Notes: a model not told the origin generated them from the letters alone. Positions 34,580 through 44,240 are shown, counted from the stretch's first letter. The stretch: 64,000 nucleotides of DNA from Burkholderiaceae bacterium (GCA_021208885.1 JAJOJF010000030.1:62001-126000); one strand, 5' to 3'. Translations and numbers: made by a program.

Positions 34580-35815
34580 ATGACGTCAAGTATTCCAATA
34601 ACCCCGGGTATTCAGACCTACCGCAATTCGCGGGCGGCGCAGGATGTCGAGCCCTATGGTGATGTTCGCACGTTGGTGATGAGCCAGGCGGGCTTTGAAG
34701 CCGCTTACGCGGAAATTCGCCAATGGCCGGGCTACGCGCCGACCCCGATGGTTGAGCTGCCTCGGCTGGCACAAGAGCTCGGGCTTGCCCGCTTGTCCTA
34801 CAAAGACGAGAGCAAACGCTTTGCACTCAAGAGTTTCAAAGCGTTAGGTGGCGCCTACGCCGTGTTTCGCTTAATTCAGCAGTTGGTTGCCCAGCACACT
34901 GGACATGTTCCCACTGCCAGCGAGATTTTGTCAGGCAAGCACCGTGACTTGGTCTCAACCTTGACGGTGACGTGCGCCACTGACGGCAATCACGGTCGTT
35001 CGGTTGCCTGGGGAGCGCAAACATTTGGCTGTCGTTGTGTGATTTACGTGCACGCGCTGGTTAGCGAATCGCGCGCTGATGCCATCGCCCAGTTTGGTGC
35101 AGAGGTGATCCGAATTGCTGGCAACTATGATGACTCTGTGCGTCATGCCGCCGAGCAAGCCCAGGTAAACGGATGGACAGTCGTTTCGGACACGACCTAT
35201 GAAGGTTACCGTGACATACCGATTGATGTGATGCACGGCTACGGTGTCATGGCCCAGGAAGTTGTGTCGGTCATGGGCGATGAGCCTCCCACGCATGTCA
35301 TTGTCCAAGCCGGTGTCGGGGCTTTTGCGGCAGCAATCTGTGCGGTGTTCTGGCTGGCCTGGGGGCGTCAGCGACCCCGGTTTGTGGTGGTGGAGCCTCA
35401 AAAGGCAGCTTGTCTATTCGAAAGTGCGCGCGCGGATCACCCGGTTGCCATCCAAGGTGATCTCGACACGGTTATGGCAGGATTGGCCTGCGGCGAGGTC
35501 TCGCCGGTAGCGTGGGAGATACTTAGGGCGGGCGTAAACGATTTCACGAAAATTGATGACCAGTTTGCTCTTGATGCCATGAAACGCCTAGCCAAACCCG
35601 TCGGGCAGGATCGGGCTATCGTTTCTGGTGAAACAGGCGCCGCTGGCCTTGGACTCTTATTGGCAGCCAACCAATCTGCTGACCTGCGCCGCAGTCTCGG
35701 TCTGGATAGAGGCGCTCACGTGCTGCTTTTGGGCAGTGAGGGTGACACTGATCCCGCTATTTATCGGGATGTGGTTGGTAAGACGGCCCAAGAAGTTCTG
35801 GCTCTGTCTCACTAA
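34580..35815 (+). CDS. dpaL: Diaminopropionate ammonia-lyase
   Basis: PLP enzyme of fold type II, 411 residues (E. coli YgeX is 398). It cleaves 2,3-diaminopropionate to pyruvate and ammonia. The PLP lysine lies in YKDESKRFALKSFKALGGAYA, and the second catalytic residue Asp is in CATDGNHGRSVAWGA. The glycine-rich phosphate loop is SGETGAAGLG. No strong ribosome site precedes ATG 34580. It is monocistronic between rfaH and a parvulin gene, so it is probably used for scavenging D/L-diaminopropionate. Confidence 0.9.
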   Translation: MTSSIPITPGIQTYRNSRAAQDVEPYGDVRTLVMSQAGFEAAYAEIRQWPGYAPTPMVELPRLAQELGLARLSYKDESKRFALKSFKALGGAYAVFRLIQQLVAQHTGHVPTASEILSGKHRDLVSTLTVTCATDGNHGRSVAWGAQTFGCRCVIYVHALVSESRADAIAQFGAEVIRIAGNYDDSVRHAAEQAQVNGWTVVSDTTYEGYRDIPIDVMHGYGVMAQEVVSVMGDEPPTHVIVQAGVGAFAAAICAVFWLAWGRQRPRFVVVEPQKAACLFESARADHPVAIQGDLDTVMAGLACGEVSPVAWEILRAGVNDFTKIDDQFALDAMKRLAKPVGQDRAIVSGETGAAGLGLLLAANQSADLRRSLGLDRGAHVLLLGSEGDTDPAIYRDVVGKTAQEVLALSH

Positions 35816-35905
35816 AACTCATGAGGCTTGCAAGAAATAGAATGTTTCTGCAGGTCACATGGTGCTACTCTTTCTGTTTCGCATTTACGTCCGAGGAAAT
35901 AAAAC

Positions 35906-36739
35906 ATGCGTCAATTCAAGCAGTTGGCTACATTCATCCGTCAAAAACTGGGTTTTGGTGCGGTTGTAATGCTCGTGAGCGCCGGGGCGATGGCTCAAGG
36001 CTTGCCATCAGGCACCTTTGCTACGGTCAATGGACAGCCCCTTAGCGATGCGTTGCTTGATGTCAATGTTCGCGCCAATGTCGCTCGTGGCCAGGCTGAC
36101 ACGCCACAATTGCGTCAAGCACTTCAGAACGAAATCATCGGTCGTGAAGTGCTTGCCCAGGAAGCTCAGAAACTGAAGCTTGAACAAACAGCTCAGGCTC
36201 AGGCCCAGTGGCAGCAGATGGAACAGAACTTCCTCGCTAACCTGCTGCTGAACCATTATTCGACCAACAACCCGGTTACCGAAGACCAAATCAAGGCGGA
36301 ATATGAAAAGTTTCTGCAAGAGGTCAAGGGTGAAAAACAGTACAAGCTTAGTCTGATCGTGGTGCCGACACAGGAACGGGCGCGCCAAATCATTGCTGAC
36401 CTTCAAAAAAGCAAGGATGCAGCAAAGTTGTTCGCCGATATTGCCGCTGCAGAGTCGACAGATCCTAGCAAGGACCAAAACGGCGCACTAGACTGGTTGT
36501 TGCCGCAGCAAATGGTGCCAGCAGTGGGAAACGTCGTGGTGAATCTTGGCAAAGGTCAAGTGACGGCCGCGCCATTGCAAACCCGTCTAGGTTGGAACGT
36601 GGTGCGAGTTGACGATGTGCGCGACTTCACCCCACCTGCCATGAAAGAGATTGAGAGCCAGCTGCGCCAGGCAGCGGCCCAACAGCAGCTCTCGAACTAT
36701 ATCCAGTCTTTGCAAGAAAAAGCCAAGATCGTTCGCTAG
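35906..36739 (+). CDS. Periplasmic parvulin-type peptidyl-prolyl isomerase
   Basis: 277 residues. The N-terminus resembles a signal peptide (residues 1 to about 31, ending AMAQ). A helical SurA_N/PpiC_N-like region follows (FATVNGQPLSDALLDVNVRAN). A single rotamase domain spans about 145-250 (YKLSLIVVPTQERARQI, DQNGALDWLLPQQMVPAV, TRLGWNVVRVDDVR). It helps fold outer-membrane or periplasmic proteins. GAGGAA precedes ATG 35906 by 7 bases, and a strong terminator follows the gene. Confidence 0.88.
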   Translation: MRQFKQLATFIRQKLGFGAVVMLVSAGAMAQGLPSGTFATVNGQPLSDALLDVNVRANVARGQADTPQLRQALQNEIIGREVLAQEAQKLKLEQTAQAQAQWQQMEQNFLANLLLNHYSTNNPVTEDQIKAEYEKFLQEVKGEKQYKLSLIVVPTQERARQIIADLQKSKDAAKLFADIAAAESTDPSKDQNGALDWLLPQQMVPAVGNVVVNLGKGQVTAAPLQTRLGWNVVRVDDVRDFTPPAMKEIESQLRQAAAQQQLSNYIQSLQEKAKIVR

Positions 36740-36790
36740 CTTCAAGCCGTGAACGAGATCGTGTTGTCATTCTCGAAGCCATAAACAAGA

Positions 36791-36813
36791 AGGGCGCATC
36801 CAGCGCCCTTTTT
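36791..36813 (+). terminator. Rho-independent terminator
   Basis: AGGGCGC (36791-36797) and GCGCCCT (36803-36809) form a GC-rich stem with a five-base loop followed by a T run (36809-36813). It is 51 bases after the parvulin stop and 17 bases before the convergent gene's end. Confidence 0.88.
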
Positions 36814-36829
36814 GTGGCTGGCGTTTCTA

Positions 36830-37405
36830 TTAACGTCCCATTGCAAAAAACTCATCATTGGGCCGCATTTCCGTGGCACTCGCTAGCCTGTTGCTCATCG
36901 CAAAAAATGCGCTGATGCTGGCAATATCCCATAGGTCTTCATCAGACAGGCCAGCAGCCTTGGCCGTATCGCGGTCGGCTTGGGTCACTTCAGCCGACTG
37001 GCGTGACACTTTCATGGCGTAGTCCAGAATTGCCTTCTCACGCAGAGAAATGTCTGCTTGACGGTAGTTGGTAGCGACCTGATCGGCTATCAGCGGGTTT
37101 TTGGCGCGAATGCGCAAGATAGCGCCATGAGCAACCACGCAGTACTGACAGTGATTGGCGCCAGAGGTGGCGACCACAATCATTTCGCGTTCGGCTTTGG
37201 TCAGGCCACTGTCGCCTTCCATCAGTGCATCGTGGTATGCCATGAAAGCCCGAAACTCCGCCGGACGCCTGGCAAGCACGCGCATGACGTTTGGAATAAA
37301 ACCGGCTTTCTGTTCGACCGTTTGAAGGCGCTCGCGAATGTCGTTAGGCAGGCTGTCGATCTCAGGAACACTGAAGCACGAAATAGGTTTGGATGTTCTT
37401 GTCAT
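36830..37405 (-). CDS. AhpD-like peroxidase-related protein
   Basis: 191 residues, carboxymuconolactone-decarboxylase/AhpD fold of the larger peroxidase-related subgroup. The redox motif HCQYCVVAHG lies near residue 86-95. The N-terminal SLPNDIRERLQTVEQKAGFIPNVMRVLARRPAEF is the subgroup signature. It is likely a thiol-dependent peroxide detoxification or disulfide enzyme; no partner (AhpC or peroxiredoxin) is adjacent. It converges on the parvulin gene. Confidence 0.87.
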   Translation of the reverse strand: MTRTSKPISCFSVPEIDSLPNDIRERLQTVEQKAGFIPNVMRVLARRPAEFRAFMAYHDALMEGDSGLTKAEREMIVVATSGANHCQYCVVAHGAILRIRAKNPLIADQVATNYRQADISLREKAILDYAMKVSRQSAEVTQADRDTAKAAGLSDEDLWDIASISAFFAMSNRLASATEMRPNDEFFAMGR

Positions 37406-37554
37406 GTTGAGTTTTTAACCAATATTGTTATGTATCCAAGCATAGCTGCATTGCAAAGCTTTGTGTTCAGCTCTAAAAGCATTTGTGTTTGGGTCGAGGG
37501 CACTTTCAGGCCATCCTGGGCTACGATCGCGGCTGGGTCTTTTGGGAGGTTGAT

Positions 37555-38220
37555 GTGCGAGTTTCGACGCTGTCGATGTCTTTGCCGGTGGCCATGGGCT
37601 ATGTGCCGCTGGGCATGGTGTTTGGCTTTTTGTTTGTACAGGCTGGGGGTGCTTGGTACTTGGCACTTGCTGCAAGCCTCGTGGTTTATGCCGGGGCTTC
37701 CCAGTTTGCGATGATTCCAATGCTGGCTGCCGGTCTGCCGGTGGCATCACTGGCGTTAGCAGCTCTGGTGATCAATCTGCGCCATGCATTTTATGGCTTG
37801 TCCTTGCTAAACGATCAACCTAAAAACCCGTTGGCACGTCTTTACTTTATTTTTGCTCTGACCGATGAAACCTATTCTCTGGTCACCACGCTAACGCCTC
37901 GCCCAACGCCGAACCAGATGGCACTGTTGGCAGGCGTGAATCAGTGCTGGTGGGTATTTGGAACGCTGCTTGGTGCTTGGCTTGGCGCCCAATTGCCCGT
38001 GTCACTGGTTGGGCTGGAGTTTGCGTTGGCCGCCTTGTTTGGCGTGCTGGCTGTTGAGCAGTGGCGTGCGACACGTGCCTTGTTGCCTCTCGTGATTGCG
38101 CCTGTTAGCTACGTGATTACATTGTGGTGGTGGCCCGAGCAAGCTTTGCTGTTGGCCATGGCAATTTGTCTGGTGGCGAGCATCATAGGATCACCCCGTG
38201 TTTCGCGAGGTGCGGCATGA
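37555..38220 (+). CDS. azlC: Branched-chain amino acid exporter large subunit AzlC
   Basis: Inner-membrane protein, 221 residues from GTG 37555 (GGGAGG at 37544-37549). Signature blocks are GYVPLGMVFGFLFVQAGG, YAGASQFAMIPMLAAG and LVINLRHAFYGLSLL, all AzlC (YgaZ-like). With AzlD it exports valine and related amino acids or analogues. An upstream TTG at 37483 would add residues that do not look like AzlC. The gene pair overlaps by four bases (ATGA). Confidence 0.88.
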   Translation: MRVSTLSMSLPVAMGYVPLGMVFGFLFVQAGGAWYLALAASLVVYAGASQFAMIPMLAAGLPVASLALAALVINLRHAFYGLSLLNDQPKNPLARLYFIFALTDETYSLVTTLTPRPTPNQMALLAGVNQCWWVFGTLLGAWLGAQLPVSLVGLEFALAALFGVLAVEQWRATRALLPLVIAPVSYVITLWWWPEQALLLAMAICLVASIIGSPRVSRGAA

Positions 38221-38537
38221 GTAATCTGTATGTACTGTCGGCCGTAGTCGCAATGGGGGCAGTGACTTTCCTGATTCGGGCTTTGCCGTTTATCGGTGCA
38301 CGGTGGTTAAGAGGCAGTCCGGTGGTGCGTCGAATTGGGGTGTTCTTGCCGCCTGCGATCATGGCACTGTTGCTTGTGCACAGCGCGCGTGAGCTTGGTC
38401 TTCAGGCGCCAGGGCAGTTGTTGCCAACGATAGTGGCCGTGCTGCTGGTCATTGGCTTGCAGCTCTACAAGCGTCAGCCCCTTTTGAGCATTGCGGCAGG
38501 CACGGTGCTCTACATGCTGTGGATACAGGCCGTTTAA
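38217..38537 (+). CDS. azlD: Branched-chain amino acid exporter small subunit AzlD
   Basis: 106-residue membrane protein with four helices, AzlD/YgaH family: VTFLIRALPFIGARWL and VVRRIGVFLPPAIMALLLVHSARELG are typical. ATG 38217 overlaps the azlC stop, and GCGAGG precedes it. The stop overlaps the end of the convergent DsbA-like gene by four bases. Confidence 0.88.
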   Translation: MSNLYVLSAVVAMGAVTFLIRALPFIGARWLRGSPVVRRIGVFLPPAIMALLLVHSARELGLQAPGQLLPTIVAVLLVIGLQLYKRQPLLSIAAGTVLYMLWIQAV

Positions 38538-39226
38538 TTCGTATCGCCTTGGCCTGCGTCTGGCTGTTCGTCCTCAGCGGCACGTTTGGCAGCAGCCTCG
38601 ATGGCGGCAACGAGGTTTTCTACAGGCTGGGCGCCTTCGACGAGGAACTTGTCGTTTAGTATGAAGGCAGGCACGCCTTGGATGCCGAGCATCTTGTAGC
38701 GGGTTTCTGAAGCCCGAACCTCGCGCTCGAATTCGCCGTCAGCCAATACCTTGGCAGCTCGTTTCTGGTCAAGACCAGCGGCTTGTGCCGCTGTCAGCAG
38801 GGTTTTGGCATCATCCATGTCGTCAGCACGGGTAAAGTAGGCAGCGAGCAGCTCTCGTTTCAGCGACCAGGCAGCCCGCAAGCCGACTTCTTCGGTTGCC
38901 CAGTGAAGCAGGCGATGACAATTAAACGTGTTGTAGACGCGCTTGCGGCCCTCGGGATGAAACCGAAAGCCGACTTGTGCAGCGCGATCATATATGCGTT
39001 GCTGGTTGATCCGGACTTGGTCCGGCGTGATGTCAAACTTGGCGGCTAGGTATTCAATGGCGTCTTGTCCGCCTTCGGGCATATCAGGATTTAGCTCAAA
39101 GGGTTGAAGGTGGACTTCAACCGGCGTGTCTGTCGTGCTTAGCGCCGTTTCCAAAGTGGTGTATCCGATGGCACACCATGGGCAGGCTACATCTGACACA
39201 AAATCGATTCTTACTGCCTTGTTCAT
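38534..39226 (-). CDS. DsbA-family oxidoreductase, FrnE-like
   Basis: Cytoplasmic thioredoxin-fold protein of 230 residues with no signal peptide. The redox motif CPWC is in SDVACPWCAIGYTTLE near residue 14-17, and the cis-Pro is in GIQGVPAFILNDKF. FrnE relatives act as disulfide isomerases or oxidoreductases in stress or polyketide contexts. The gene follows the thioesterase gene by one base in the same orientation and probably shares a transcript with it. Confidence 0.87.
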   Translation of the reverse strand: MNKAVRIDFVSDVACPWCAIGYTTLETALSTTDTPVEVHLQPFELNPDMPEGGQDAIEYLAAKFDITPDQVRINQQRIYDRAAQVGFRFHPEGRKRVYNTFNCHRLLHWATEEVGLRAAWSLKRELLAAYFTRADDMDDAKTLLTAAQAAGLDQKRAAKVLADGEFEREVRASETRYKMLGIQGVPAFILNDKFLVEGAQPVENLVAAIEAAAKRAAEDEQPDAGQGDTN

Positions 39227-39227
39227 G

Positions 39228-39674
39228 CTAGTTGTCCTTTGCCTTGGGCCACAAAATCATCTGCGTGCAGCGAAACAGGGCAAGTTTTTTGCCGGTGGTT
39301 TCCGCAAAAACCTCGGCATCCCACACATGGGTGTTTCGTCCTAAATGCTGAGCCCAGGATCGACAGGTAATAGCGCCCTCACGTACCGTGCCCAAAAAGT
39401 TCGATTTCAGTTCAATGGTGGTGAATGAATACGCGCCATCTGGCAGGTGCGCATAGGTGGCAAAGCCTGCCGTCGTATCGGCTAGAGTGACCACGCTGCC
39501 GGCATGCAAGTAGGTATTCGGGGCGAAGTGGCGTGCCTGCAAGGGCATGCGACTTTCAAGGCAGAACTCTTCAAGATGCGTGAGTTCAATGCCAAGGTGA
39601 CGAGGCAAATTGTCGGTTTGGCCCAGGCGGCTGCTTAGAACATCGAGTGTGATGTCGGGTCTGAGTTGGCTCAT
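39228..39674 (-). CDS. PaaI-type hotdog-fold thioesterase
   Basis: 148 residues. Hotdog fold with LPRHLGIELTHLEEFCLESRMPL, HAGSVVTLADTTAGFATYAHLPDG (long helix) and TTIELKSNFLGTVREGAITCRSW. The usual catalytic Asp is in ADTTAG. It probably hydrolyses an acyl- or aryl-CoA; the substrate is unknown. Its start overlaps the end of the preceding membrane-protein gene by four bases. Confidence 0.85.
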   Translation of the reverse strand: MSQLRPDITLDVLSSRLGQTDNLPRHLGIELTHLEEFCLESRMPLQARHFAPNTYLHAGSVVTLADTTAGFATYAHLPDGAYSFTTIELKSNFLGTVREGAITCRSWAQHLGRNTHVWDAEVFAETTGKKLALFRCTQMILWPKAKDN

Positions 39675-40093
39675 TGATCTTGGTGTCGGCGATTGTCTTC
39701 GCCATCTGTGTTGATCGGTTTAACGTTGGTTCCTGAAGCGTAGCGCGTGGCGCCACCTTTGTGGTCATTTGGCTTGTCGCTGTCTGGCAAAGGATAGGCA
39801 TCTGCCACATAGGCTGGGCCTTTCATGATCATCACCGTCAGTGCCCCCACACCCACGGTGAACAGTGCAGTCCACAGAACAGTGAGCAATCCGAATGCGT
39901 AAATATCAATGGTGGTAATGAATTTATTGATCATCCAGGGTGCTTCAGCCATGGTCCAAATACGCGAGATGGCTGAAGGCAAAAGAATCAACACGGTCCC
40001 TACCAAAAATACTTTGGGGATCAGGCGCAAAATTTTGCGCTCCAGGCCAGCGGGGGCTTTGCGGTATCCCGGCAGTTTCTTAAACGGATCCAT
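39671..40093 (-). CDS. Hypothetical membrane protein with two helices
   Basis: 140 residues from ATG 40093, a better start than TTG 40117. Two hydrophobic segments lie at about residues 26-44 (VFLVGTVLILLPSAISRIW) and 63-87 (YAFGLLTVLWTALFTVGVGALTVMI). A hydrophilic C-terminal tail (DSDKPNDHKGGATRYASG...) follows. I recognise no family. It sits between the RND pump genes and the thioesterase on the same strand, 35 bases after the pump. Confidence 0.7.
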   Translation of the reverse strand: MDPFKKLPGYRKAPAGLERKILRLIPKVFLVGTVLILLPSAISRIWTMAEAPWMINKFITTIDIYAFGLLTVLWTALFTVGVGALTVMIMKGPAYVADAYPLPDSDKPNDHKGGATRYASGTNVKPINTDGEDNRRHQDQ

Positions 40094-40128
40094 GGCGACC
40101 CCGAAGGGATGAGACAAAATCTAATCGT

Positions 40129-43100
40129 TTATTGTGCCTCAGTTTGCGCTCTTTTAGGCGAGTCGATTCTGAACCACCACGCATACAGGGCAGGCACAAA
40201 CAAAATCGTGATGACCGTGCCCACCAGTACACCACCGATCAGCACGTAAGCCAACGGCCCCCAAAAACTGTCGAAGGTCAGTGGAATAAACGCCAAGGCA
40301 GCGGCCAGGGCGGTGAGTATGACGGGGCGAGCCCGCTGAACGGCAGCCTCAATGACTGCAGGACGCAGCGCCATGCCTTCTTCGACATTGTCTTTGACTT
40401 GCTGAGTCAGAATCAGTGTGTTGCGCATCAGAATGCCAGCCAATCCGATTAAGCCTAACAGTGCGACAAACCCGAAAGGCTGACCAAACAGCAAAAGCGC
40501 CAGAACCGCACCAATTAATCCAAGCGGTGCAGTGGCTACCACCATGAACGTTCCGGAAAAACTGCGCATTTGCAGCATGATGAAGATCAACATGAGTCCG
40601 ACCATCAAGGGTTGCAGCTTTTGAATGGACGCATCAGCCTTGCCCGACTGCTCGATGGATCCAGCGATGCTGATCTGATAGCCAGTAGGCAATGTGTCTC
40701 GCAAAGACTGAAGCTTTTGCCAGACAGCCATGGTGGCATCTGGGGGCTGCGCCCCAACGACGTCTGAGTTGACATACAAAAACGGCTCGCGGTTGTACCG
40801 CTTGATAACAGGCTCTTCAAATTCAATCTTCGCAGTGCCAAGCTGGGACAATGGCAGCTTGCGGCCGTTGGGGGTCCGAATCTCGACGTTTTGCAGCAGC
40901 AACCCAGTTTCCGGCAAGGCACGAGCGCGAACCTGAACCTGCCGGGTATCCTCGCGAACGTTAGTAACGGGTACCCCGTCTAGCTGGAACTGGAGCTGCT
41001 GGGCAACATCTAGCGGTGTCAGTCCAAGTGTCTGCAGCCGTTGAGCGTCAAGATCCAGGTTTAGATACGGCGCACGCTCATCCCAGTCAAGGTTCGGGTC
41101 AACAATATTTGGGTTGGTGCGCATTATGTCGACCATGGCGTGCCCGATTTCTCGCAGCACTTGTGGATCTGGCCCGGTAATGCGGAAACTGACTGGCCAA
41201 TCAACCGGCGGGCCATAAAGCAATCTAGCTACCCGGACCCTGGCTTGGGCATACTCACCAGCATCGATTTGCTGCTGTAACTCGGCAATTAACGACTCTC
41301 GGTCTGTAACCCCATTTGTGACGGCGATGACTTTGGCAAATCCTGGATCAGGACGTTCCGGGTTCGCAGAGATAAAAAAACGCGGTGCGCCTGCTCCGAT
41401 ATAGGCGGACAGGCTTTTGATCTGAGGCTTGCCTGCCAGATTTGATTCGAGTCGCTTGACCACTGCATCGGTATTGGCAATTGACGTGCCTTCAGGCATG
41501 TAGATTGAAATCAGCACTTCCGGGCGGTCTGAACTCGGGAAAAACTGTTTCTCAACCGGGCCCGCCATGCCAGCAATGCTCAGTAACAGCAGCGCGACCG
41601 TTGACAGAACCACACGACGCTTGTGATTCACACACCACTGAACTAGCCTGCGCAAGCGCTGGTAGTTCGGCGAGCTGTAGACAGTATCTAGATCGATGTG
41701 ATGATCTGCCATTTTGGGCAGAAGCTTGACCCCGAGGTAGGGTGTAAACGTGACAGCGACGAGCCAAGAAACAAGCAAAGCAAACGCCAGCACCCAAAAA
41801 ATCCCGCCGGCATATTCGCCGACAGCTGATTGCGCAAATCCAATTGGAACAAATCCAGCCACGGTAACTAAGGTGCCAAACAGCATGGGCGCAGCCGTGA
41901 CCTGCCAGGCGTGAGTTGCTGCACGCACACGATCCCAGCCTTGCTCCATTTTGACGATCATCATTTCAATCGCAATGATGGCATCGTCAACCAGCAGCCC
42001 CAAAGCAATAATCAGCGCACCCAGGGATATCCGGTCCAGGTTCATGCCGGTCATCTTCATGAGCAGAAATGTCAGCCCCAAGGTGATTGGAATGGATAAC
42101 CCAACGATCAGCCCGGCTCGCAAGCCGATCGCCAAAATGCTGACGGCCATCACCACCGCCATGGCTACCAGAAATTTCACCTGAAACAGACTGACTGCAC
42201 CAGAGATGGCATCAGCTTGATTGGTCAGTTGGGTCAGTTCCATGCCAAGCGGCAGTTGAGCGCGTTGTTCTTGCAAGAAGGCGGCAAGGCGCTCGCCCAG
42301 CAACAGACCATTTTCGCCGGCACGCATCACCACACCGAGCACAATGGTGTCTTGCCCGCCAGCTCGAATCATGTAGCTCGGAGGATCTTGATAGCCTCGC
42401 TCAATCGTGGCGATGTCCCCCAGCCGTATCAGGCGATCGTTGATGCGTAACGGCACATTGGCCAGTGTTTGTGGATCACTCAAGTCAGCAGGCACCCGGA
42501 CGTAGACACGCGCAGCGCTCGTCTCAAAAAATCCAGCTGGCACCAGTCGGTTGTTGGCATCAATAGCAGCCAGAACCGCTTCAGAGCTGATGCCCAGATT
42601 GGCTAGCTTGCCCAAATCAAAGTCGAGGTGAATTCGCTGAGGACGCTCGCCCAACAAAAACACCTTTTGCACGCCCTCGATGCGTTGTAGTTTGTCGCGT
42701 ATGGATTCTGCGTCCCGGGTAAGCTCTGACATTGGCAAGCCCGGTGCAGTCAACGCCAGCATGGTGAAGTACACATCCGCAAAACTGTCGTTGACGATGG
42801 GACCTACAACCCCGGCTGGCAGCGACGGCGCTTCATCAAGCATGCGTTTGCGTACTTCGTAAAAAAGATCAGGCACCACATCGCTTGGCGAGTAGTCCTG
42901 AAACTCGATTAGCAAGTCCGCTCGTCCTGGCCGTATGGTGGTCTCAAGTTTGTAGAAATAGTCCACTTCTTGCACGCGTTTTTCGAGACGATCGACGACC
43001 TGGTCTTGTAGTTGAGTCGGTGTGGCGCCTGGCCAAAGCACTGTCACCACCATGGCGCGCACTGTGAAGGGGGGGTCTTCGGCGCGGCCCAGAGAATTGA

Positions 43101-43194
43101 ACGCATAAAGGCCAGCGAGCACCGACAGAATTAAAAAAAACAGCGTGATGGATCGCTCGCGAACCGCCAGAGCAGACAGATTCGGGAAGCTCAT
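40129..43194 (-). CDS. RND efflux transporter permease subunit
   Basis: AcrB-superfamily inner-membrane pump, 1021 residues with twelve helices and two large periplasmic loops. The proton-relay acidic pair is in ALGLLVDDAIIAIEMM. SIPITLGLTFLLMKMTGMNLDRISLGALIIALG and the repeat LGLIGLAGILMRNTLILTQQ mark the two membrane halves. It belongs to the shorter HAE branch (about 1020 residues) seen in many betaproteobacteria. The gene overlaps its adaptor by four bases, and no outer-membrane channel gene is present nearby. Substrates are unknown. Confidence 0.92.
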   Translation of the reverse strand: MSFPNLSALAVRERSITLFFLILSVLAGLYAFNSLGRAEDPPFTVRAMVVTVLWPGATPTQLQDQVVDRLEKRVQEVDYFYKLETTIRPGRADLLIEFQDYSPSDVVPDLFYEVRKRMLDEAPSLPAGVVGPIVNDSFADVYFTMLALTAPGLPMSELTRDAESIRDKLQRIEGVQKVFLLGERPQRIHLDFDLGKLANLGISSEAVLAAIDANNRLVPAGFFETSAARVYVRVPADLSDPQTLANVPLRINDRLIRLGDIATIERGYQDPPSYMIRAGGQDTIVLGVVMRAGENGLLLGERLAAFLQEQRAQLPLGMELTQLTNQADAISGAVSLFQVKFLVAMAVVMAVSILAIGLRAGLIVGLSIPITLGLTFLLMKMTGMNLDRISLGALIIALGLLVDDAIIAIEMMIVKMEQGWDRVRAATHAWQVTAAPMLFGTLVTVAGFVPIGFAQSAVGEYAGGIFWVLAFALLVSWLVAVTFTPYLGVKLLPKMADHHIDLDTVYSSPNYQRLRRLVQWCVNHKRRVVLSTVALLLLSIAGMAGPVEKQFFPSSDRPEVLISIYMPEGTSIANTDAVVKRLESNLAGKPQIKSLSAYIGAGAPRFFISANPERPDPGFAKVIAVTNGVTDRESLIAELQQQIDAGEYAQARVRVARLLYGPPVDWPVSFRITGPDPQVLREIGHAMVDIMRTNPNIVDPNLDWDERAPYLNLDLDAQRLQTLGLTPLDVAQQLQFQLDGVPVTNVREDTRQVQVRARALPETGLLLQNVEIRTPNGRKLPLSQLGTAKIEFEEPVIKRYNREPFLYVNSDVVGAQPPDATMAVWQKLQSLRDTLPTGYQISIAGSIEQSGKADASIQKLQPLMVGLMLIFIMLQMRSFSGTFMVVATAPLGLIGAVLALLLFGQPFGFVALLGLIGLAGILMRNTLILTQQVKDNVEEGMALRPAVIEAAVQRARPVILTALAAALAFIPLTFDSFWGPLAYVLIGGVLVGTVITILFVPALYAWWFRIDSPKRAQTEAQ

Positions 43195-44240
43195 CTTGAC
43201 TGCACCCTAACAGCCATCCCCGGCTCTAGCAAATGTGTTCCCATGGCAACCACGGGAGTGCCCAGTGGTAGCTCAGTTTGTATTTGCGCCGTTTCACGCG
43301 ACATGGACAAGAGCCTGACTGGCACAGCTTCGGTCTTGCCATTGACAATGATCCATACGCGAGGTCCTTGACCGCGTTCGTCAATCGCGCCTAGCGGCAC
43401 ACGGGCGATGCCGGCTTGCGGGGTCGTGGGCAGCATCAAATCGGCGATTGTTCCAATCGGAATGTCGTTGACCTCTGCTGGCAGGGCATATCTGGCCCTG
43501 AATGTGCGCGAGCTTGGGTCTGCCGCGCCCGAGACCTCGCTGCGCGTGGCTGGCCATTGTGACGCCCCCAGTGTGACGGTGGCTGTCTCTGGGCCGACTA
43601 GGCCTTGTGGCAAATACACTTCGATTTCGCGCGGCCCATCAAATGCAAATTCGCCTATTGGCTGTCCTGGGTTGACCACCTGACCAACCTCACCCGTGAT
43701 TTCGGTGATGATCCCGTCAGCTGGCGCGACCAGATTGGCATAACTTAGCGCATTGTTTGCCTGGCTGAGCAAGGAAGTCGCTGCATCTAGCCGTGTTTGC
43801 GCCTCTGTCAAACGCAATTTGGCTTGGTCAAGCGCTTGTTCGCTGACAAAGTTGGACTTAAAGAGTCGTTGCGCGCGCTCAAGTTCGTCACGCGCTGTCT
43901 GTAACCCGCTTGTTGCGGCTTGCACCTGAGCGTTGGCCGCCGTGCTTGCTTGCTTCAAGTCACGTTCATCCAGCTTAAATAGCAGTTGTCCTTGATTGAC
44001 CCGGTCGCCAGCATTGACCGCCCGCTCGATGATTCGCCCGCCGATTTGAAACGACAGGGGGTTTTGGCGCTTGGCTTGAATCGTCCCAGACAACCGAGTG
44101 GCGCTGTTTTGGGCGGACTCAATCGGCATCGTCTTGACGATTGGCTGGGTATCGGTGGCGGTCGCTGTTGTGGGGCCGTCCCCGCAACCGGACAGAGCAA
44201 TGGATAAGACAATTGCTGATGCGGCGAGCTTTCGTGTCAT
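43191..44240 (-). CDS. RND efflux periplasmic adaptor (membrane fusion protein), lipoprotein
   Basis: 349 residues. The lipoprotein signal is MTRKLAASAIVLSIALSGCGDG, with the lipobox Cys at residue 19. Lipoyl/barrel-sandwich halves (LSFQIGGRIIERAVNAGDRVNQGQLLFKLD and ANLVAPADGIITEITGEVGQVV) flank an alpha-helical hairpin (about 85-160). Beta-barrel domains follow. It bridges the RND pump to an outer-membrane channel. It is first in the minus-strand operon. Confidence 0.9.
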   Translation of the reverse strand: MTRKLAASAIVLSIALSGCGDGPTTATATDTQPIVKTMPIESAQNSATRLSGTIQAKRQNPLSFQIGGRIIERAVNAGDRVNQGQLLFKLDERDLKQASTAANAQVQAATSGLQTARDELERAQRLFKSNFVSEQALDQAKLRLTEAQTRLDAATSLLSQANNALSYANLVAPADGIITEITGEVGQVVNPGQPIGEFAFDGPREIEVYLPQGLVGPETATVTLGASQWPATRSEVSGAADPSSRTFRARYALPAEVNDIPIGTIADLMLPTTPQAGIARVPLGAIDERGQGPRVWIIVNGKTEAVPVRLLSMSRETAQIQTELPLGTPVVAMGTHLLEPGMAVRVQSR

